The translations under genes were made by a program, and so were the position numbers. A stretch of DNA of 64,000 bases from Sepiola atlantica (Eukaryota > Mollusca > Cephalopoda > Sepiida > Sepiolidae), in the NCBI GenBank assembly GCA_963556195.1, contig OY744533.1, positions 44,473,413 to 44,537,412 on the forward strand. The letters are read 5' to 3'. Positions 12,653-23,272 of the stretch are shown piece after piece. The notes under the pieces are model-generated. The model was not told where the DNA came from and did no database searches. It saw only the letters and a list, made by a program, of their open reading frames with translations. How positions within the stretch are numbered: position 1 is the first letter of the stretch; each line of letters starts with the position of its first letter.

Positions 12653-12658
12653 GCAACA

Positions 12659-13540
12659 CTATCACTAGATTTATTAATGATTCAAAGATTTTAGCGAAGA
12701 GGGGGAGGAGACTGATAGGGCGATTTCTGCGATCCAATGCATTTACTGGTCATCTCGGTATACCTACTCTTAGCTGTGGCATTATTCTTTTGCAATGATT
12801 TCTTAATGGTATAAATTTTTGTCTATTTGCATTAGACTTATGGCAGTTGAATTAGCGGAATGTTTGCTGCCTATGTCAGCTGCACATGTCGCTATAGAAT
12901 TTTCACATGGGAACATGTGTTACCTCAGTTACACACTCTACAGAAGGGAGAGAAAAGGTTTTACTTCATGGGGCGTCTCTGATGTGATTTCTGATAGATT
13001 CCCAATCAGTCCATTTGTAGTATCGAGTCATTTTGAGCAACAACTCTTCAGCTTGGGATCGAAGGTTTAGGATGATATCAACCATTAACACAAGGAGAAT
13101 AGAAAATGCACCTGTGGATGCACTTTCCCTACTCTATCCCTAGTTCTCACCTTCCAAGAGCGATGTTTCTGACAAAGGGGGAAGGAAATGCTGTTCCTTG
13201 AGTCGGTTGTTGGTTAGTGTTTGCCATACGTGGAGATGACTTGAGTAAATCTTCTTTCCTTTCTATCCATGTCACTGATAAGGGCGCTGGAGGTAAACGT
13301 TTTACCTGGATTGACGTTATCCACCTGATATCAAACCTTGGAGTAACTCCCAAGGAGACTGTATGAGCAGGTGCAAAATACCGGGGCTGCTGTATTGCCA
13401 TTTGGTTAATGGAGTCTGGACCATGCAGTAGTTTCCGGTGGGGCCTCACGATGCCATATTGGTGGGAACTGTTACGGCTTTTCTTTCTTAAATGATTTAC
13501 AAAGATAATCTGCTTACTCATTCTCTTCCACAAACTTTAC
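12659..13540 (-). mobile_element. LINE (Jockey/CR1 group), part 2: linker and start of RT
   Basis: Upstream (5') half of the LINE interrupted by the 1.65-kb element. The minus strand reads NRPISLLPLFAKIFESLIN just before the insertion, the classic 'yRPISLL...K..E..i' block of LINE reverse transcriptases. The segment 12820-13060 gives an interrupted linker with recognisable fragments, and 13147-13533 is an open frame of 128 codons without a clear domain. No endonuclease is attached. Stops and shifts make it non-functional. Confidence 0.7.
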
Positions 13541-13589
13541 AAATCCAAAAATGAAAAGTTCTAAAACAAAAAATAACCTTAAACCCAGT

Positions 13590-15280
13590 TCCCTAACCTT
13601 TAATATCGATCCCCTACTATCAGGTCTCCTTTTCTAACATCGGGGGTCTTCATTCCAACCTTCCAGGGATGGAAATCGACTTACAGGAGACCAAACCGGA
13701 CATATTCTTTTTGTGTGAAACTTGCATTAGCCTGTCAGTTTCTACCAACGATTTTATGATAAAGGGCTGCTCGAACATGACATCAAAACCCGACACTCAT
13801 GATCGCCATGGACATGGAATTTGTGCCTTCATAAGAGATGGCTTTCCATGTGGTAGGAACAGCTTTGAAGCAGACCCAAAATTGCCCTATATGTGTTTCC
13901 GTGTAGCACTTACTCACATCATTGCATTCATCTTTGACCTCTATCGTCCACAAATTGACAGAAAATTGACCATATCTTGTCTATTTACCCTTCTGCCAAC
14001 ATTCACGTCTGTGGTGACTTTAATATTCACAATGTTGAATGACTTGTCCACTCAAACAAGAACGATTATGTAGGGAGGTTTTCTCACGATTTATCCATTG
14101 CCTATGATCTTATACAGATTGTTGACAAACCTACTCGCGTACCTGATGCTGACAGACATTTTGCAAGTCTTTTTGATCTTTTCATGGCAAATTGTCCTGA
14201 ACAGTGCTCATCCACTGTTTTGTCCCTGCTGAGATCTTCTGATCACACAGTTGTCTCAATTAAGATCAAAACAAAGTGCATCAAGACCTCTGATATCCCT
14301 TTCCATCGCACAATGTATCGATACTCGATGGCTGACTGGGATAGCCTCAGATCTTTCATATAAGAAATTCCTCTACACTCCATTTTTAAAAAGAATGTGC
14401 CCAGTATCGCATCCTATATAATTGGTTGGTTAATCGTTGGTATTGAGAGCTTCATATCCTCCAAGAAATTCCAACATAAACCAAAGAGCCAGCCGTGGTA
14501 CACCCCTGAATGTGCTGCTGCCATTGTTCACAGAAATCATTATTTCAATTGCTTTCATAGAAATAGATGCTCTGAAACCAAAGCCGCCTTCAACACTGCT
14601 AGCAACCACTGCAAAAAGGTTATCAAAAATACAAAAGTGTCCTATGTCAAATCTGTTCAATCTAGAGTGAGGCTTGGTTCTCAATAGTTTTGGTGAATAA
14701 AAACAGGGTCCTGAACAGATGTATGACCTCTATTCCTACCATTATTAATTGATCAGAGGTGATTACCTCAGCATCTGATAAAGCCAAGCTTTTTGTAGAA
14801 ACCTTTGCATCAAATTCCACCCTTTGCAATCAGGGCCACTTACCTCCTGAATTTCGCTGTAGGATGGTAAACACTCTGAGTGACATCCACATACCTAGAT
14901 GGTAGGTGCTCGACTGAGCTCCAATCTATAGTTCTAGCCTGTAAAACATTTACAATAAGAACTCGTCAAACTACAACAACTGTAGATAATTTTCATTTCT
15001 CCCTCTGTGTACCTAAAAGTAAACGAAACTTCCATGAACAGAGCTTCTTTCCAAGAACTATCCGTTTGTGGAACACGATACCATGGGGCTGCTTCCCAGC
15101 ATACTATAGCATGGACGTTTTCAAGTTCAATGCTAAAAAATTCTTGTTTAGCCGTCCTCTTAAATAATCTAATTTCTGGCCAGTCTCAACCATTGAAACA
15201 AATCCTTACGTTCTTGTTTCACTGTCATCCTGATAAATTTATTAACCCTTATCCTCGAGTAACCTATGGGCCTTAATAAG
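13590..15280 (+). mobile_element. LINE (Jockey/CR1 group) with RT domain deleted
   Basis: The plus strand encodes an apurinic-type endonuclease: NIGGLHSNLPG near 13630, then ETKPDIFFLCET, HGHGICAFIRDG and, after a frameshift, DFNIHNVEWL near 14020-14045 and SSDHTVVSIK near 14235. The linker at 14397-14687 (WYTPECAAAI...) is intact in one frame. The sequence then jumps at about 14890 straight to the ORF2 C-terminus (SFFPRTIRLWNTIPW at about 15045). The whole catalytic RT region is missing. It is an internally deleted relic. Confidence 0.85.
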
Positions 15281-15299
15281 TGGTGACTTGTTAGCACAT

Positions 15300-15935
15300 A
15301 AAAAAAGAAGGTTATCAGCATTCCCAAGTGGGCTATGAGCATCCCTTACACATACCTCAGGCAGTGTAGTTAAGAATAGATCGAGATGTTAGGCTTGCTG
15401 ATCCTCACAATCCGGGGGACGGGTTGAGAAAATGACAGTCTCTGAAAGAGAATGTGCAATAGAGAAACTATGCATCCTGTTACCAGCTGTGTCTTTATAG
15501 CTCGAGAAACCAAGCCAATCTCAGTAGTGAACATTAAAATCCCCAAATACATGTATTTGGGGGCTTAGATCTTGGAGAGTGCTGCATTAATACTATCCGA
15601 GACATAGTCAATCAGGGTACAGTCTTCGGTTGAATGAGAACGGTAGAGGAAGTATAAGTAACTAGCGCTGTGTTGTAAGGTTAATCTAAAGCACATGTAG
15701 GCCTGATCATCTGATTCTAGACTACATTCTCTAGTCAAGGGGAGAGTGTTACGAATATAGACTCTGAGTCCATACATATGTTTGCCTGAGTACTTACAGC
15801 AAAGTAAAGGTATCTAGTCATGTCAAAACTATTATAAGATATCCAGGGAGTTTACTAGAAGACATGATTCTACAGCATTGAGGTTAGTCCTAAGACCTTG
15901 GATATTTGTGAAAGAGAGCCTCAAGGGAGGAGACG
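15300..15935 (-). mobile_element. LINE endonuclease fragment, minus strand
   Basis: On the minus strand the segment near 15930-15840 reads as QGLRTNLNAVESCLLVNS, matching the conserved start of LINE endonucleases (NIRGL.SN...). It is followed by YGLRVYIRNTLPLTRE and AYMCFRLTLQHSASYLYFLY at 15777-15565, and by a 'GDFNVHYWDWLG'-like motif near 15555-15510 in a shifted frame. It breaks off before any RT. Same family as the fragment at 17095-17870, in opposite orientation. Confidence 0.75.
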
Positions 15936-16364
15936 ATTTGATTGATTGGGGGGGGGGGGTCTGCTTTGATCGTTTTTTTGTTTTATTGTCCTAGTCATTT
16001 ATATTGTTAATAGATAGAGTAGGTTGGACAAAGTGCGTGTTTGTTGAGTGTCGGAAGAAAAAGTTCACGCAAGTAGACTATTAGCCAAGGTATCTATGGG
16101 GTTGGGGCCTCGGGAAAGCCCAACGGAGATAAGTGCAGGGTCCCATTCTTTGCGTGACATGGCACTACAGTTATGCCGATATGAAACAACTGTTGATAGA
16201 GCATCCGCTGTTAGTGCCACCTAAGAGTTAGGGCTCTTATTCCATTCTCAAATTATCTGGTCGGAAATTATGGCGTAATTACTTAATTATGAAAGGGAAA
16301 CATATCTTCAATTTTCTGTTCCTTCTAGAGAGTACAGTAAAACTTATTCTATCTACATATATAC

Positions 16365-16365
<1 letters not shown>

Positions 16366-16431
<66 letters not shown>
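16366..16431. repeat. (TA)n microsatellite
   Basis: About 33 uninterrupted TA dinucleotides. Open frames of Ile-Tyr repeats on both strands across it are artefacts of the repeat. Confidence 0.97.
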
Positions 16432-16434
<3 letters not shown>

Positions 16435-17094
16435 TGGAAATCTTGCTCTTTCTTTTTTTTTTCTTTATACCTGCGGAGGCTCTGAAATCCTCTCGGTGTG
16501 ATGAACCCGTAGACCTTGTCAGGTCATTCATCTAAGTGAAGGAAAACTTTGATAAAAAAACGTGACACTGACCACTAACGTCTTGGCAGAAAACTGTAGG
16601 GAGAGAGGCCTCCTAGTCTTGATCGACAACCTTCCTAGAGCTGGAGTCTCAAACAAAATATTCGGCTTGCAAACAAAATTGCTTAAGGAGTAGATAGGCT
16701 CTGCCTATCGCCCGGCCTTTGCACTCCTCTGTCTATTAGCCAGGCACGGAGGTACTAGCGCTGGGACGCCTCAAAGACACCCAGTGCTTAGCCTTGTTTT
16801 CTGACTAGGACAATGAATGCCATCTTTCTTTCTCTCTAACTGGGCAACTTGGCGAAAGTTTCTTTGTCACTAAGTCTCACATGCCTAGTCTGGGTCGATC
16901 TTGTTCCAACAGGTTGAGGGAACAGGTTAGACAGCTTGTCTGGCTGTTATTTCCAACTGTCAGTACAGGAGCCCTAACTTTTAGGTAGCGCTAAGAACGG
17001 CTGCTTCTTTAACAGTTGTATAATATTGTGGGTATCTGTACGTGCCATGTCGCGCATAGAACTCACTCTCTGAAAGCATAGATACAACACTCTC
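16435..17094. other. No gene recognised; may be LINE 5' region
   Basis: This block is less AT-rich than its surroundings and sits just upstream of a LINE endonuclease fragment. It may be LINE 5' untranslated region or ORF1 remnants. I recognise no domain on either strand. Confidence 0.35.
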
Positions 17095-17870
17095 ACTTGA
17101 CTTGAATGCCCAAATACATTTATTTTGGGTATTTTAATGCACACCACCGCAACTGGCTGGGGTTCTCCAGTTTTATTGATGCAGCTGGAAACTCCTCCCT
17201 GATCATGTGGACCAGCAAGCCTCACTTCTCAACCTGTTCTTAACCTCACTGCCCAAGGCTTGTGTGACGAATGCCCATAGCCCACTCGGGAACGCTGATC
17301 ACAATGCTGATCACATTGTAGTAATGATCGATATCATTCTAAAAACTCATCCCAAAGCTGATGAGCCATTGCTCAAAATGACGAGATACTATGAGCAGGC
17401 TGATTTTGATTCCATCAGAGATCAAATCGGTGACGCCCCATGGAGTGAAACCTTCTCACTTTCTGCTGATCAGTGCGCAAATGAGTTAACCGAATGGGTC
17501 AAAGCTGACATTGAAGCGAAAATTCTTCAGCAAACCCCACTCTTCTCAATAGTTCACCTCAAAATGTGAAGCTGCCATTGCACTGGGGCAGCAAACGTTC
17601 CGGCAATTCGGCCCTCATAAGTCAGAAATTTATAGAGTCAAGAAATAATTGTAAAGTAATGATAGGTGAAGCAAAGAAAAGGTATACAGAGACAACTAGA
17701 AAACACATTCAGTCACAGAAACTAGGTACTCGTGATTTCTGGAAAATCTACAATAGTGTGGTGAATAATGGACAATCAACAATTCCACAATGATGTTGTT
17801 TGCACGCCAACTAATAAAGCTGAACTATTTGCCCAGCGTTTCACCTTAAACTCCACTTTGGACTAAAATG
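17095..17870 (+). mobile_element. LINE fragment: end of endonuclease plus linker
   Basis: 17110-17210 translates, with frameshifts, as a '(G)YFNAHHRNWLGFSS' block, the late endonuclease DFN.H...W motif, then NADHIVVMIDI (the catalytic SDH-type motif is degenerate to ADH) in the 120-codon frame 17207-17569. The linker continues in the 17566-17793 frame (SRNNCKVMIGEAKKRYTETT; RDFWKIYNSVVNN). It ends before the RT. It is a broken copy of the same family as 15300-15935. Confidence 0.75.
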
Positions 17871-18389
17871 TGTAACAATAATATATACAAAAAACTTACA
17901 TGCTCTTGTTTGTGGAGAAAAAAACAAGTTAAAGAATCTTACTGGTGCTATTTATGGTTTGAGGAACTTTGGAGTTTGTAGTGCTTTGTTCCCGAGGTGG
18001 GAGGTGATTTGGAGGGAGACTTTCTTCTCAGTCATTTTACTTTCCTGTCTTTGACTAGTCACAAATTTCTCTCGGCCTTGAACCTCTTAAAAAGTTAGGA
18101 TTTTTATAGATAGCTTTCACTCGAGGCAACCACTTTTGATTGGCCAACCAACCATAGATCGTTTTGTATTTCTTTACTATTTTATGATTGATCAACCAAT
18201 TAAAGCCTCGGATCCACGCTCCAGTCAAGCCACAATATAGGGGATTGGTCTATTAAAAGTCCTAGCATGCCTTTAATTTCGACAGATGACCTGATTATTT
18301 GATGTGGAATAATGCACTCAGGGATTTGAAGAAAATATTTCACCAGCTACATGTTAAGTTTCAAAATATGTTTTGCTTTTGCAATTTCT

Positions 18390-18655
18390 CCATGAGAGAG
18401 TGTGTTGCACAACAATGTCACAACTGGTACGGTCACATCATCCAAAGTGTGTCCCACATTCGTATCGATAGCTCAAAGCCATGTGGTAAGATATGGAGGG
18501 GATCAGTTGATGGTGATCTGATCATGGCGATCAGCGCAAGCGAAATGGCATCAGACAGGAGAAGTTGGAAGTCATTCACAAAACGTCTAACCTCAAGCAT
18601 GAGACAAGAAGACGAAAAATGAAAATAATAATAATATAATAATAATATCTGGTTC
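18390..18655 (+). mobile_element. LINE tail with (AAT)n end, copy 1
   Basis: The plus-strand frame 18299-18622 ends with the C-terminal residues of a LINE ORF2 (WYGHIIQSV...; GSVDGDLIMA; SDRRSWKSFTKRL). It is followed at once by 'gaaaaatgaaaataataat'. The same coding end and the same AAT tail occur at 24551-24935, so the AAT run is probably the 3' terminus of this LINE family. Confidence 0.8.
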
Positions 18656-18804
18656 AGAAACGCTTTGCCTTGGTCACCTGCTTTTTACGTTCAAAATATA
18701 ATTGTTTTGAAAAAGTCAGCATGTATAATCAGTTGTGATTTTTGAAATTGCAATTCATACCAGCAATTTTATATGGCAAATTATATTTTTCCTCATCAAA
18801 AAGA

Positions 18805-19300
18805 TTACCAGTCTGTCACTAAATGTTTAAGAAAAGTAAAATACATCATTGTGTCACATATATTCATAATACAATCTCTGGCCAGCTCTCTATTTATTCC
18901 TCTTTCTCTCAAGTTTATCCTTATCGCTTCCTCCAATGTTTTCCTTGGCCTTCCTCTGTGAACTGAACCTGCTACTTCAACTGTTCTACATCTACTAACC
19001 CAAGAACTCTCATCCATTATTTCAATGTGGCCATACCATCAAAGTCTTCTGTTCTGCACAGCTTTAATCTTCCTCTGAGCTCATCAGATCTAAGCCTGTC
19101 TTTAATACTCACATTATACATCCATTGTATCATTCTCATACCATTTATCTCCATGCAACGCTTGTCCTCAACTCTTACCGTCCAGGTTTTACTTCCATAC
19201 ATCATCACACTGCATACACATGCCTGATAGACTCTCCCCTTCGTCAACAGTGGTAACGCTCTGCTGGTTAGTAATGGTAGAAGTTCCCTGAACTTACTTT
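18805..19300 (-). mobile_element. LINE 3' fragment with ACVCSVMMYGSKTW motif
   Basis: Two minus-strand frames (19247-19017 and 19017-18805) form the end of a LINE ORF2. They contain VYQACVCSVMMYGSKTW, GMRMIQWMYNVSIKDRL, then DESSWVSRCRTVEVAGSVHR and GRPRKTLEEAIR. These are the conserved post-RT segments of a marine-invertebrate LINE family. The frame break at about 19017 and the absent RT make it dead. Sister copies: 41878-42330, 51430-51860 and 62786-63180. Confidence 0.85.
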
Positions 19301-19365
19301 AGCACCTTTGTGCTTTTACTGGGATCCCCAAATAGGCATAAATTGCATCATTTTATAGAGTACTA

Positions 19366-19765
19366 GTTGTACCGACCCGGTGTTGCCTCGGATCCATTGA
19401 ATTTGTTTTGTAAATATTTCTATGTACTATAACCACACATTTTTTGTTAAGATCAATATCTAAGATAAAACTGCAAATAAAGATTTCTAACTCTTACTAA
19501 AAGAATAAGAGCTATTTCTCTTAGTTGTTTTTTCTTTTTGGGTGTTTATCTAAGGTCTCGCTATTAGTAAACTGTCGAAACAGATTAAGTATTTTTTTAA
19601 ATAAATTGTAGCAAAATATGTTAGTTTATTGCCAATAACATGGTACGACAATAACAAAAAAAAATTGGCTGGTCAGAATCTAAATTTGATTTGTCAACTT
19701 AAATGTTATTTAGGTCTAACTTTTAAAATCAGGTTGACATAATTTGATATATTAGAAGACGAAGA
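19366..19765 (-). mobile_element. Helitron-like repeat, minus strand
   Basis: The plus strand begins 'actagttgtaccgaccc' and continues 'ggtgttgcctcgg'. The reverse complement therefore ends in a GC-rich hairpin-forming GAGGCAACACCGGGT followed by CTAGT, the layout of Helitron 3' ends. The body from about 19440 to 19760 is alignable with 60400-60760 (shared 'ttgatttgtca(a/g)cttaaatg'). No coding capacity. The Helitron class is inferred from ends only. Confidence 0.55.
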
Positions 19766-20441
19766 TGTTGTCTATACATAAACCATAAAGTCTTTTTTTT
19801 TTTTATCTAAGTTCTTGCCAAGAAAAAAGTAAAGTGAATCTATTGACATTGCAAGATTCCAATCTCAGGAAAAAAATACAAAGTGTGGAAAAGTTTCCAG
19901 GGTCATCATTGTTTTTAGCATATTATTCACAAAAATTAAAAAAATAAATAAAAAATACCCAATCTCAGGGAAAAAATTTCTAAAAAAAAAACAATTATTC
20001 TTTGTGTTTCAAACCAGTTTTATTTGTTATTCAAGTTTTTTGGTACTTTGTTTTATCATGCAGATTAGAAGCGATTGTAAGCGTTAGTAAAAAGAAAAGA
20101 AAACATATTCAGATAAAAACGTCTTGCAATTTAAAACATTTTTCATTATGAATAATTGTATCATCTAGTATTTAAAGAAGATTTTAACATTTTTTGATCG
20201 CTCGTATATCAGTCAATTTGAACATAATAGCTGCCTGGTAATATATAGTTATAGAACTACTGTGGTGCTTCTGCTGGTAGACTCACGAGTGAAATATGGT
20301 AGTTAAAAATAAAATAACAGGAAAACTTTAGGAAATACTTACTTGTGATGGAAAAATAAATAAAAACAGTCGGAAAAAGCCAAACAAAAAGTCGGTTTTG
20401 TCTGGTTTAAAAGCTGGACAAGTATAAAAAAAAAATACACT

Positions 20442-20524
20442 TCATTAATTTAATCACTAACCCTGAGTTCGGGGTGGCAATATGCCAACCCTGACTTAGG
20501 ATTAGTGGTTGGGTTAATGAACGG
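20442..20524. repeat. Small foldback element M, copy 1
   Basis: A self-complementary unit built around 'ggggtggcaatatgcc' with flanking arms 'taaccctgagtt' and 'ggttgggttaatga'. A second copy at 39680-39750 has the same centre and arms with compensating differences. Copies would fold into hairpins of about 70 nt. It lies just upstream of the BEL/Pao remnant. Confidence 0.7.
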
Positions 20525-20602
20525 TACTTTTTAAAACTTTTTTTCGGTTCGTATTTACCTCATTGATGTCCATATTTTAGAAATTCATTGTAGTTAAATT
20601 TT

Positions 20603-21600
20603 TTGAAAAATGAAATTGAGACAATTGTTCAATTTGTTAACGCAGATACTGATCCTTGTAAGAGTGATTTCCCTGTACAAAAAGAAATGATTAATGACGT
20701 GTTGAGTTCAATTAATCTATTTAATGAACAAATAACTAATGGTTATTTTGAGTCTGACATTCAAATGAATTCAAATATTTTCAGGATTCATATCTTTTCG
20801 AGATAAATGCTATTATGTAGATCTTCCCTGGGACGAAGGTAAATTAGCCTCTGTTTTTTTTAATTATAGAGTTACCCTGAACGTACTTGATAGAGTAGTG
20901 AATAAATTAAATAAACAAAATTTGTATGATGAACTTTTACCTACACATACTCAAGCGATATGGAATGAGATATTTGTTCAGCTTGTTTCTTTAAACAGTC
21001 CAAGATTTCAAATGGACACCTCTACCATTTCAGATTTAATTATTTTCGTGATGCTTCACAAAAGGCATTTGGGTTTTCTGCCTATATATTTCAAAAGGGC
21101 TTGGCAAATTTGTTATTTGCCAAAGCCAAGGTTGCTCCTTTAATCAAAAGGACTTCGTTTTCTTTAGAGTTACTGTCAGTATTTTTAGCATTTAAAAGTA
21201 TTTCTAATTTAGTAAAAATACTTCCCTCTAAGTTAATAAAAAATCATTTTAGTTGTAGATGCTCAGGTTGTACTGTTATGGGTGTTGTCGGAAGGTATCG
21301 AAACTAAATGCATGTTTGTTAAAATTATGTTAAAAGATATATTACATGAAAAAATTAAAATAATTAAGAGATCTTGGTTTTGATCTTAGTTTCAAATATG
21401 TGTCTTCAGCAGAGAATTCTAACTCTAACCTTTCAGCAGAAAATCCTGCTAATTTAAGAACAAGTGGTATTACTATTTCAAAATTCCAAACTGTATTACA
21501 GTTCTGGTTGTATAGCCCTCTGTGTTTGTCTGGTGAGGTCGTGCAATAGCCTACCAGTGATTTGAACTGTCTTAATTCTGACAGTCAGAAATTAGTTTTG
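20603..21600 (+). pseudogene. BEL/Pao pol: RT start, RNase H, linker
   Basis: 20603-20806 is an open frame with no clear domain of its own, upstream of the RT. From about 20793, in a second frame, comes FRDKCYYVDLPWDEGK followed by NYRVTLNVLDRVVNKLNK, the BEL/Pao RT N-terminus. At about 20935 the sequence jumps to LLPTHTQAIWNEIFVQL, which belongs after the RT, so the YxDD core is gone. The RNase H part (RDASQKAFGFSAYIFQKG) has Arg where the family usually has Cys. The linker at 21360-21600 includes 'SAENPANLRTSG', matching the family NPAD(L).(S/T)RG motif. Multiple stops and shifts. Confidence 0.8.
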
Positions 21601-22014
21601 ACTTGTAGAGTGAGAGTTGGTTGGTTTTATAAGGTGTTTGCCGGAGATTGGAGATAGCCATTTTGTTGTAGTGTCTGTATTTATCTGACTCGACTCATAT
21701 GAGATAAAGAAGAAGAGTTCTATATAAAAATACCAACATCTTCTCTACAATTAAATCAACTTTATTTAACAGAATAGGAACACAAGAAAGTAAGATAGGT
21801 TGGCTCGGCACGTATTATATAAATGTAAGTGAGTCCAAGTCTGTTGGTCTTATAGCAGCCATACAACTACAGAGACAACCGCTATTACAATTTTGAATCT
21901 GTGCTTAATTTCTAAACTCAACGCTGATTGGTGCAGACCTTTAACTTCCTACTTCCTTTTTGGCTTGCCCAATTAGAGGCCATCTCTCATGTGAGCTGAC
22001 CACGTGACAAGAGA

Positions 22015-22022
22015 TTATAAAA
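22015..22022 (+). promoter_or_regulatory. TATA box upstream of the U2-like block
   Basis: The motif ttataaaa lies about 27-34 bases before the start of the U2-like sequence at about 22049, the standard spacing for a Pol II start. A CACGTG-like 'ccacgtgac' sits 12 bases further upstream. Function is inferred from spacing alone. Confidence 0.5.
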
Positions 22023-22046
22023 GAGAGCACCAGCTAGACTCTTTCT

Positions 22047-22265
22047 CTTTTCGGTCCGGCCTTTTGGCTAAGAAGAAAGTGTAGTATCTGTTCCGATGGA
22101 TACTACATCCTATAGACCGATATCGTCTTGGCCTTCGGGGCTTGATTTACGCCGGTCTATGGGTTTGTCCTGAGCAGTTCTAGGAGGTCCACCCTCCCAG
22201 GCTTTGCCTTCTCACCCTTTGAGAAGGGGTTAGTTTATTGCTAATCGCTTGAGGCAGCCCTACCG
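22047..22265 (+). ncRNA. U2-snRNA-like structured RNA segment (retroelement-borne)
   Basis: Positions about 22057-22092 (ccggccttttggctaaga...gtgtagtatctgttc) match the conserved 5' end of U2 snRNA almost base for base, including the GTAGTA branch-point-recognition core. Downstream it departs from U2. GTAGTATC (22081-22088) can pair perfectly with GATACTAC (22099-22106). 'atagaccg' pairs with 'cggtctat', 'ccttctca' with 'tgagaagg', and 'ggcagccc' with 'gggctgcc'. An Sm-site-like 'caattttta' lies near 22290. It is not a functional U2 gene; it looks like a U2-derived leader in a mobile element. Confidence 0.6.
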
Positions 22266-22795
22266 GGGAATGCCAATGGGGCTGCCCAGGCAATTTTTAA
22301 AGGTAATAGGTGCTCTTCCTCTAGGGTGCTGACTTATCAAATCCTACTTTCTGACCTTGTGTGACATTTTACTGCTGTGGAAGGCAGATAAATACCTTTT
22401 CGGTCCGGAGACTTCACAGCGAGCTGACGGCGCTCCTACATACCCCAACTTCTCTCTTGGGAGACAACAGAAACGTCCCGGGCCCTTTGGCCCTGGGTGC
22501 GACTTCGACAAGAAGATCTAAGAATTCAACATGGCTACTTCTGCCGACACATGTGGACTACTTAATGCACCACGCACACATACTTACATACATGGAAATT
22601 GCTTGACTTCCACACTTGTGTACTGTAAACATTCTTAATATATGAACTCTTTTCTCTTCCCTACTAACAGGACATTTATTTAACAACATGTGGATTTTCT
22701 AACCTTTCCTCTTCGTCCATATTTATGGACGCATTAATTCACTATCATCCTTCTCTTTCATTTCTCTCTTTTTATCTCAGTTAACGAAGACGACC

Positions 22796-22801
22796 AATAA
22801 A
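22796..22801 (+). terminator. Polyadenylation signal AATAAA
   Basis: AATAAA followed within 40 bases by 'tttgtctccttttctc', about 750 bases downstream of the TATA-linked start in the U2-like insert. It suggests the unit was, or is derived from, a polyadenylated Pol II transcript. Confidence 0.45.
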
Positions 22802-23119
22802 TTTGTTTTAAATATTAGAAATGAACTTTGTCTCCTTTTCTCACCTTCCATCTAAACCAGAACGAGAGACGAGCCAGCAAACATAACATTTTGCTCCATC
22901 AGCATCTCAAATAGAACTAAATCATATTTGCGCGCCAAGTGTCTGGGTGGAAATGGCTGAAAAGTGTGCATGTGCAGTGATGCCCTAATCGTCTGTGTAT
23001 CACTATACGAGTTTGGATATGCCTGTGTTAGCCAACCAAACCATATACTAATCACTATGTGAGCTATTACATGTAAATACAAAAGAAAATAGATCTCAAT
23101 CATGTGACTGATACAGACT

Positions 23120-23272
23120 AATGCAATGTCTAATTTGCCTATTATTTCAGATGTTGATTCTGTGTTAGACATAGAAAAAATTCTTCTTCAATTAAACTAT
23201 TAAGAGTTATTACTCGTGCGTTAATGCTTTGAAAAAATCTACCTTTGATCCTGTGTTATCTGCCAGGATATA
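23120..23272 (+). pseudogene. BEL/Pao pol linker between RNase H and integrase
   Basis: Between two insertions the plus strand encodes SSIKLLRVITRALMLLKKST, matching the 'fss..KLlRVta.vlrF' segment that follows RNase H in BEL/Pao polyproteins. It proves that the LTR-A copy and the 237-bp LTR both landed inside one older element. Confidence 0.7.

Larger units (their letters stand above)
11006..12658. mobile_element. 1.65-kb TG...CA element inserted in a LINE; probable large solo LTR
   Basis: The element begins TGTCGCGG and ends CTGCAACA and is flanked on both sides by ctat (11002-11005 and 12659-12662). Removing it and one ctat rejoins the host LINE reading frame without a shift (FESLIN continues into VHYFVNAK), which fixes the boundaries. 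It has TG...CA ends, a 4-bp duplication, AATAAA followed by GT-rich DNA near its 3' end and no coding domain. That is best explained as a solo LTR. It also carries a VNTR and a duplicated 3' segment. Which retrotransposon family owns it is unknown. Confidence 0.75.
21855..22840 (+). mobile_element. Insert in LTR-A carrying a TATA box, a U2-like leader and AATAAA
   Basis: Absent from the other LTR-A copies, so its limits are set by where homology stops and resumes (about ±10 bp). On the plus strand it has a TATA motif at 22015, a U2-snRNA-like block from about 22049, several strong short hairpins to 22265, and an AATAAA at 22796 followed by T/G-rich DNA. It is a compact Pol II-like unit, compatible with an LTR (U3-R-U5) of another family or a retroposed transcript. 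The motif 'cttttcggtccgg' occurs twice (22047 and 22397). No coding domain was found; the 81-codon frame at 22361 looks fortuitous. Confidence 0.55.
21604..23115 (-). mobile_element. LTR-A, copy 3, inserted in BEL/Pao with 4-bp duplication
   Basis: On the minus strand this runs from TGTATCAGTCACATG (at 23115) to CTCACTCTACA (at 21604). It is flanked by gact on both sides (21600-21603 and 23116-23119), and the BEL/Pao coding sequence continues across it. Its outer parts match LTR-A copies 1 and 2, including the minus-strand AATAAA near 21770. The central ~985 bp (21855-22840) has no counterpart in the other copies and is described separately as a further insertion. TG...CA ends plus the duplication strongly support a solo LTR. 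Confidence 0.8.

Noticed and set aside
16289..16531. Open frames with long Ile-Tyr repeats
   Set aside because: They are translations of the (TA)n microsatellite.
22047..22265. Functional U2 snRNA gene or spliced-leader RNA
   Set aside because: Only the U2 5' head matches; the rest of U2 is absent and the block lies in a nested mobile element. No spliced-leader-like donor site was identified.
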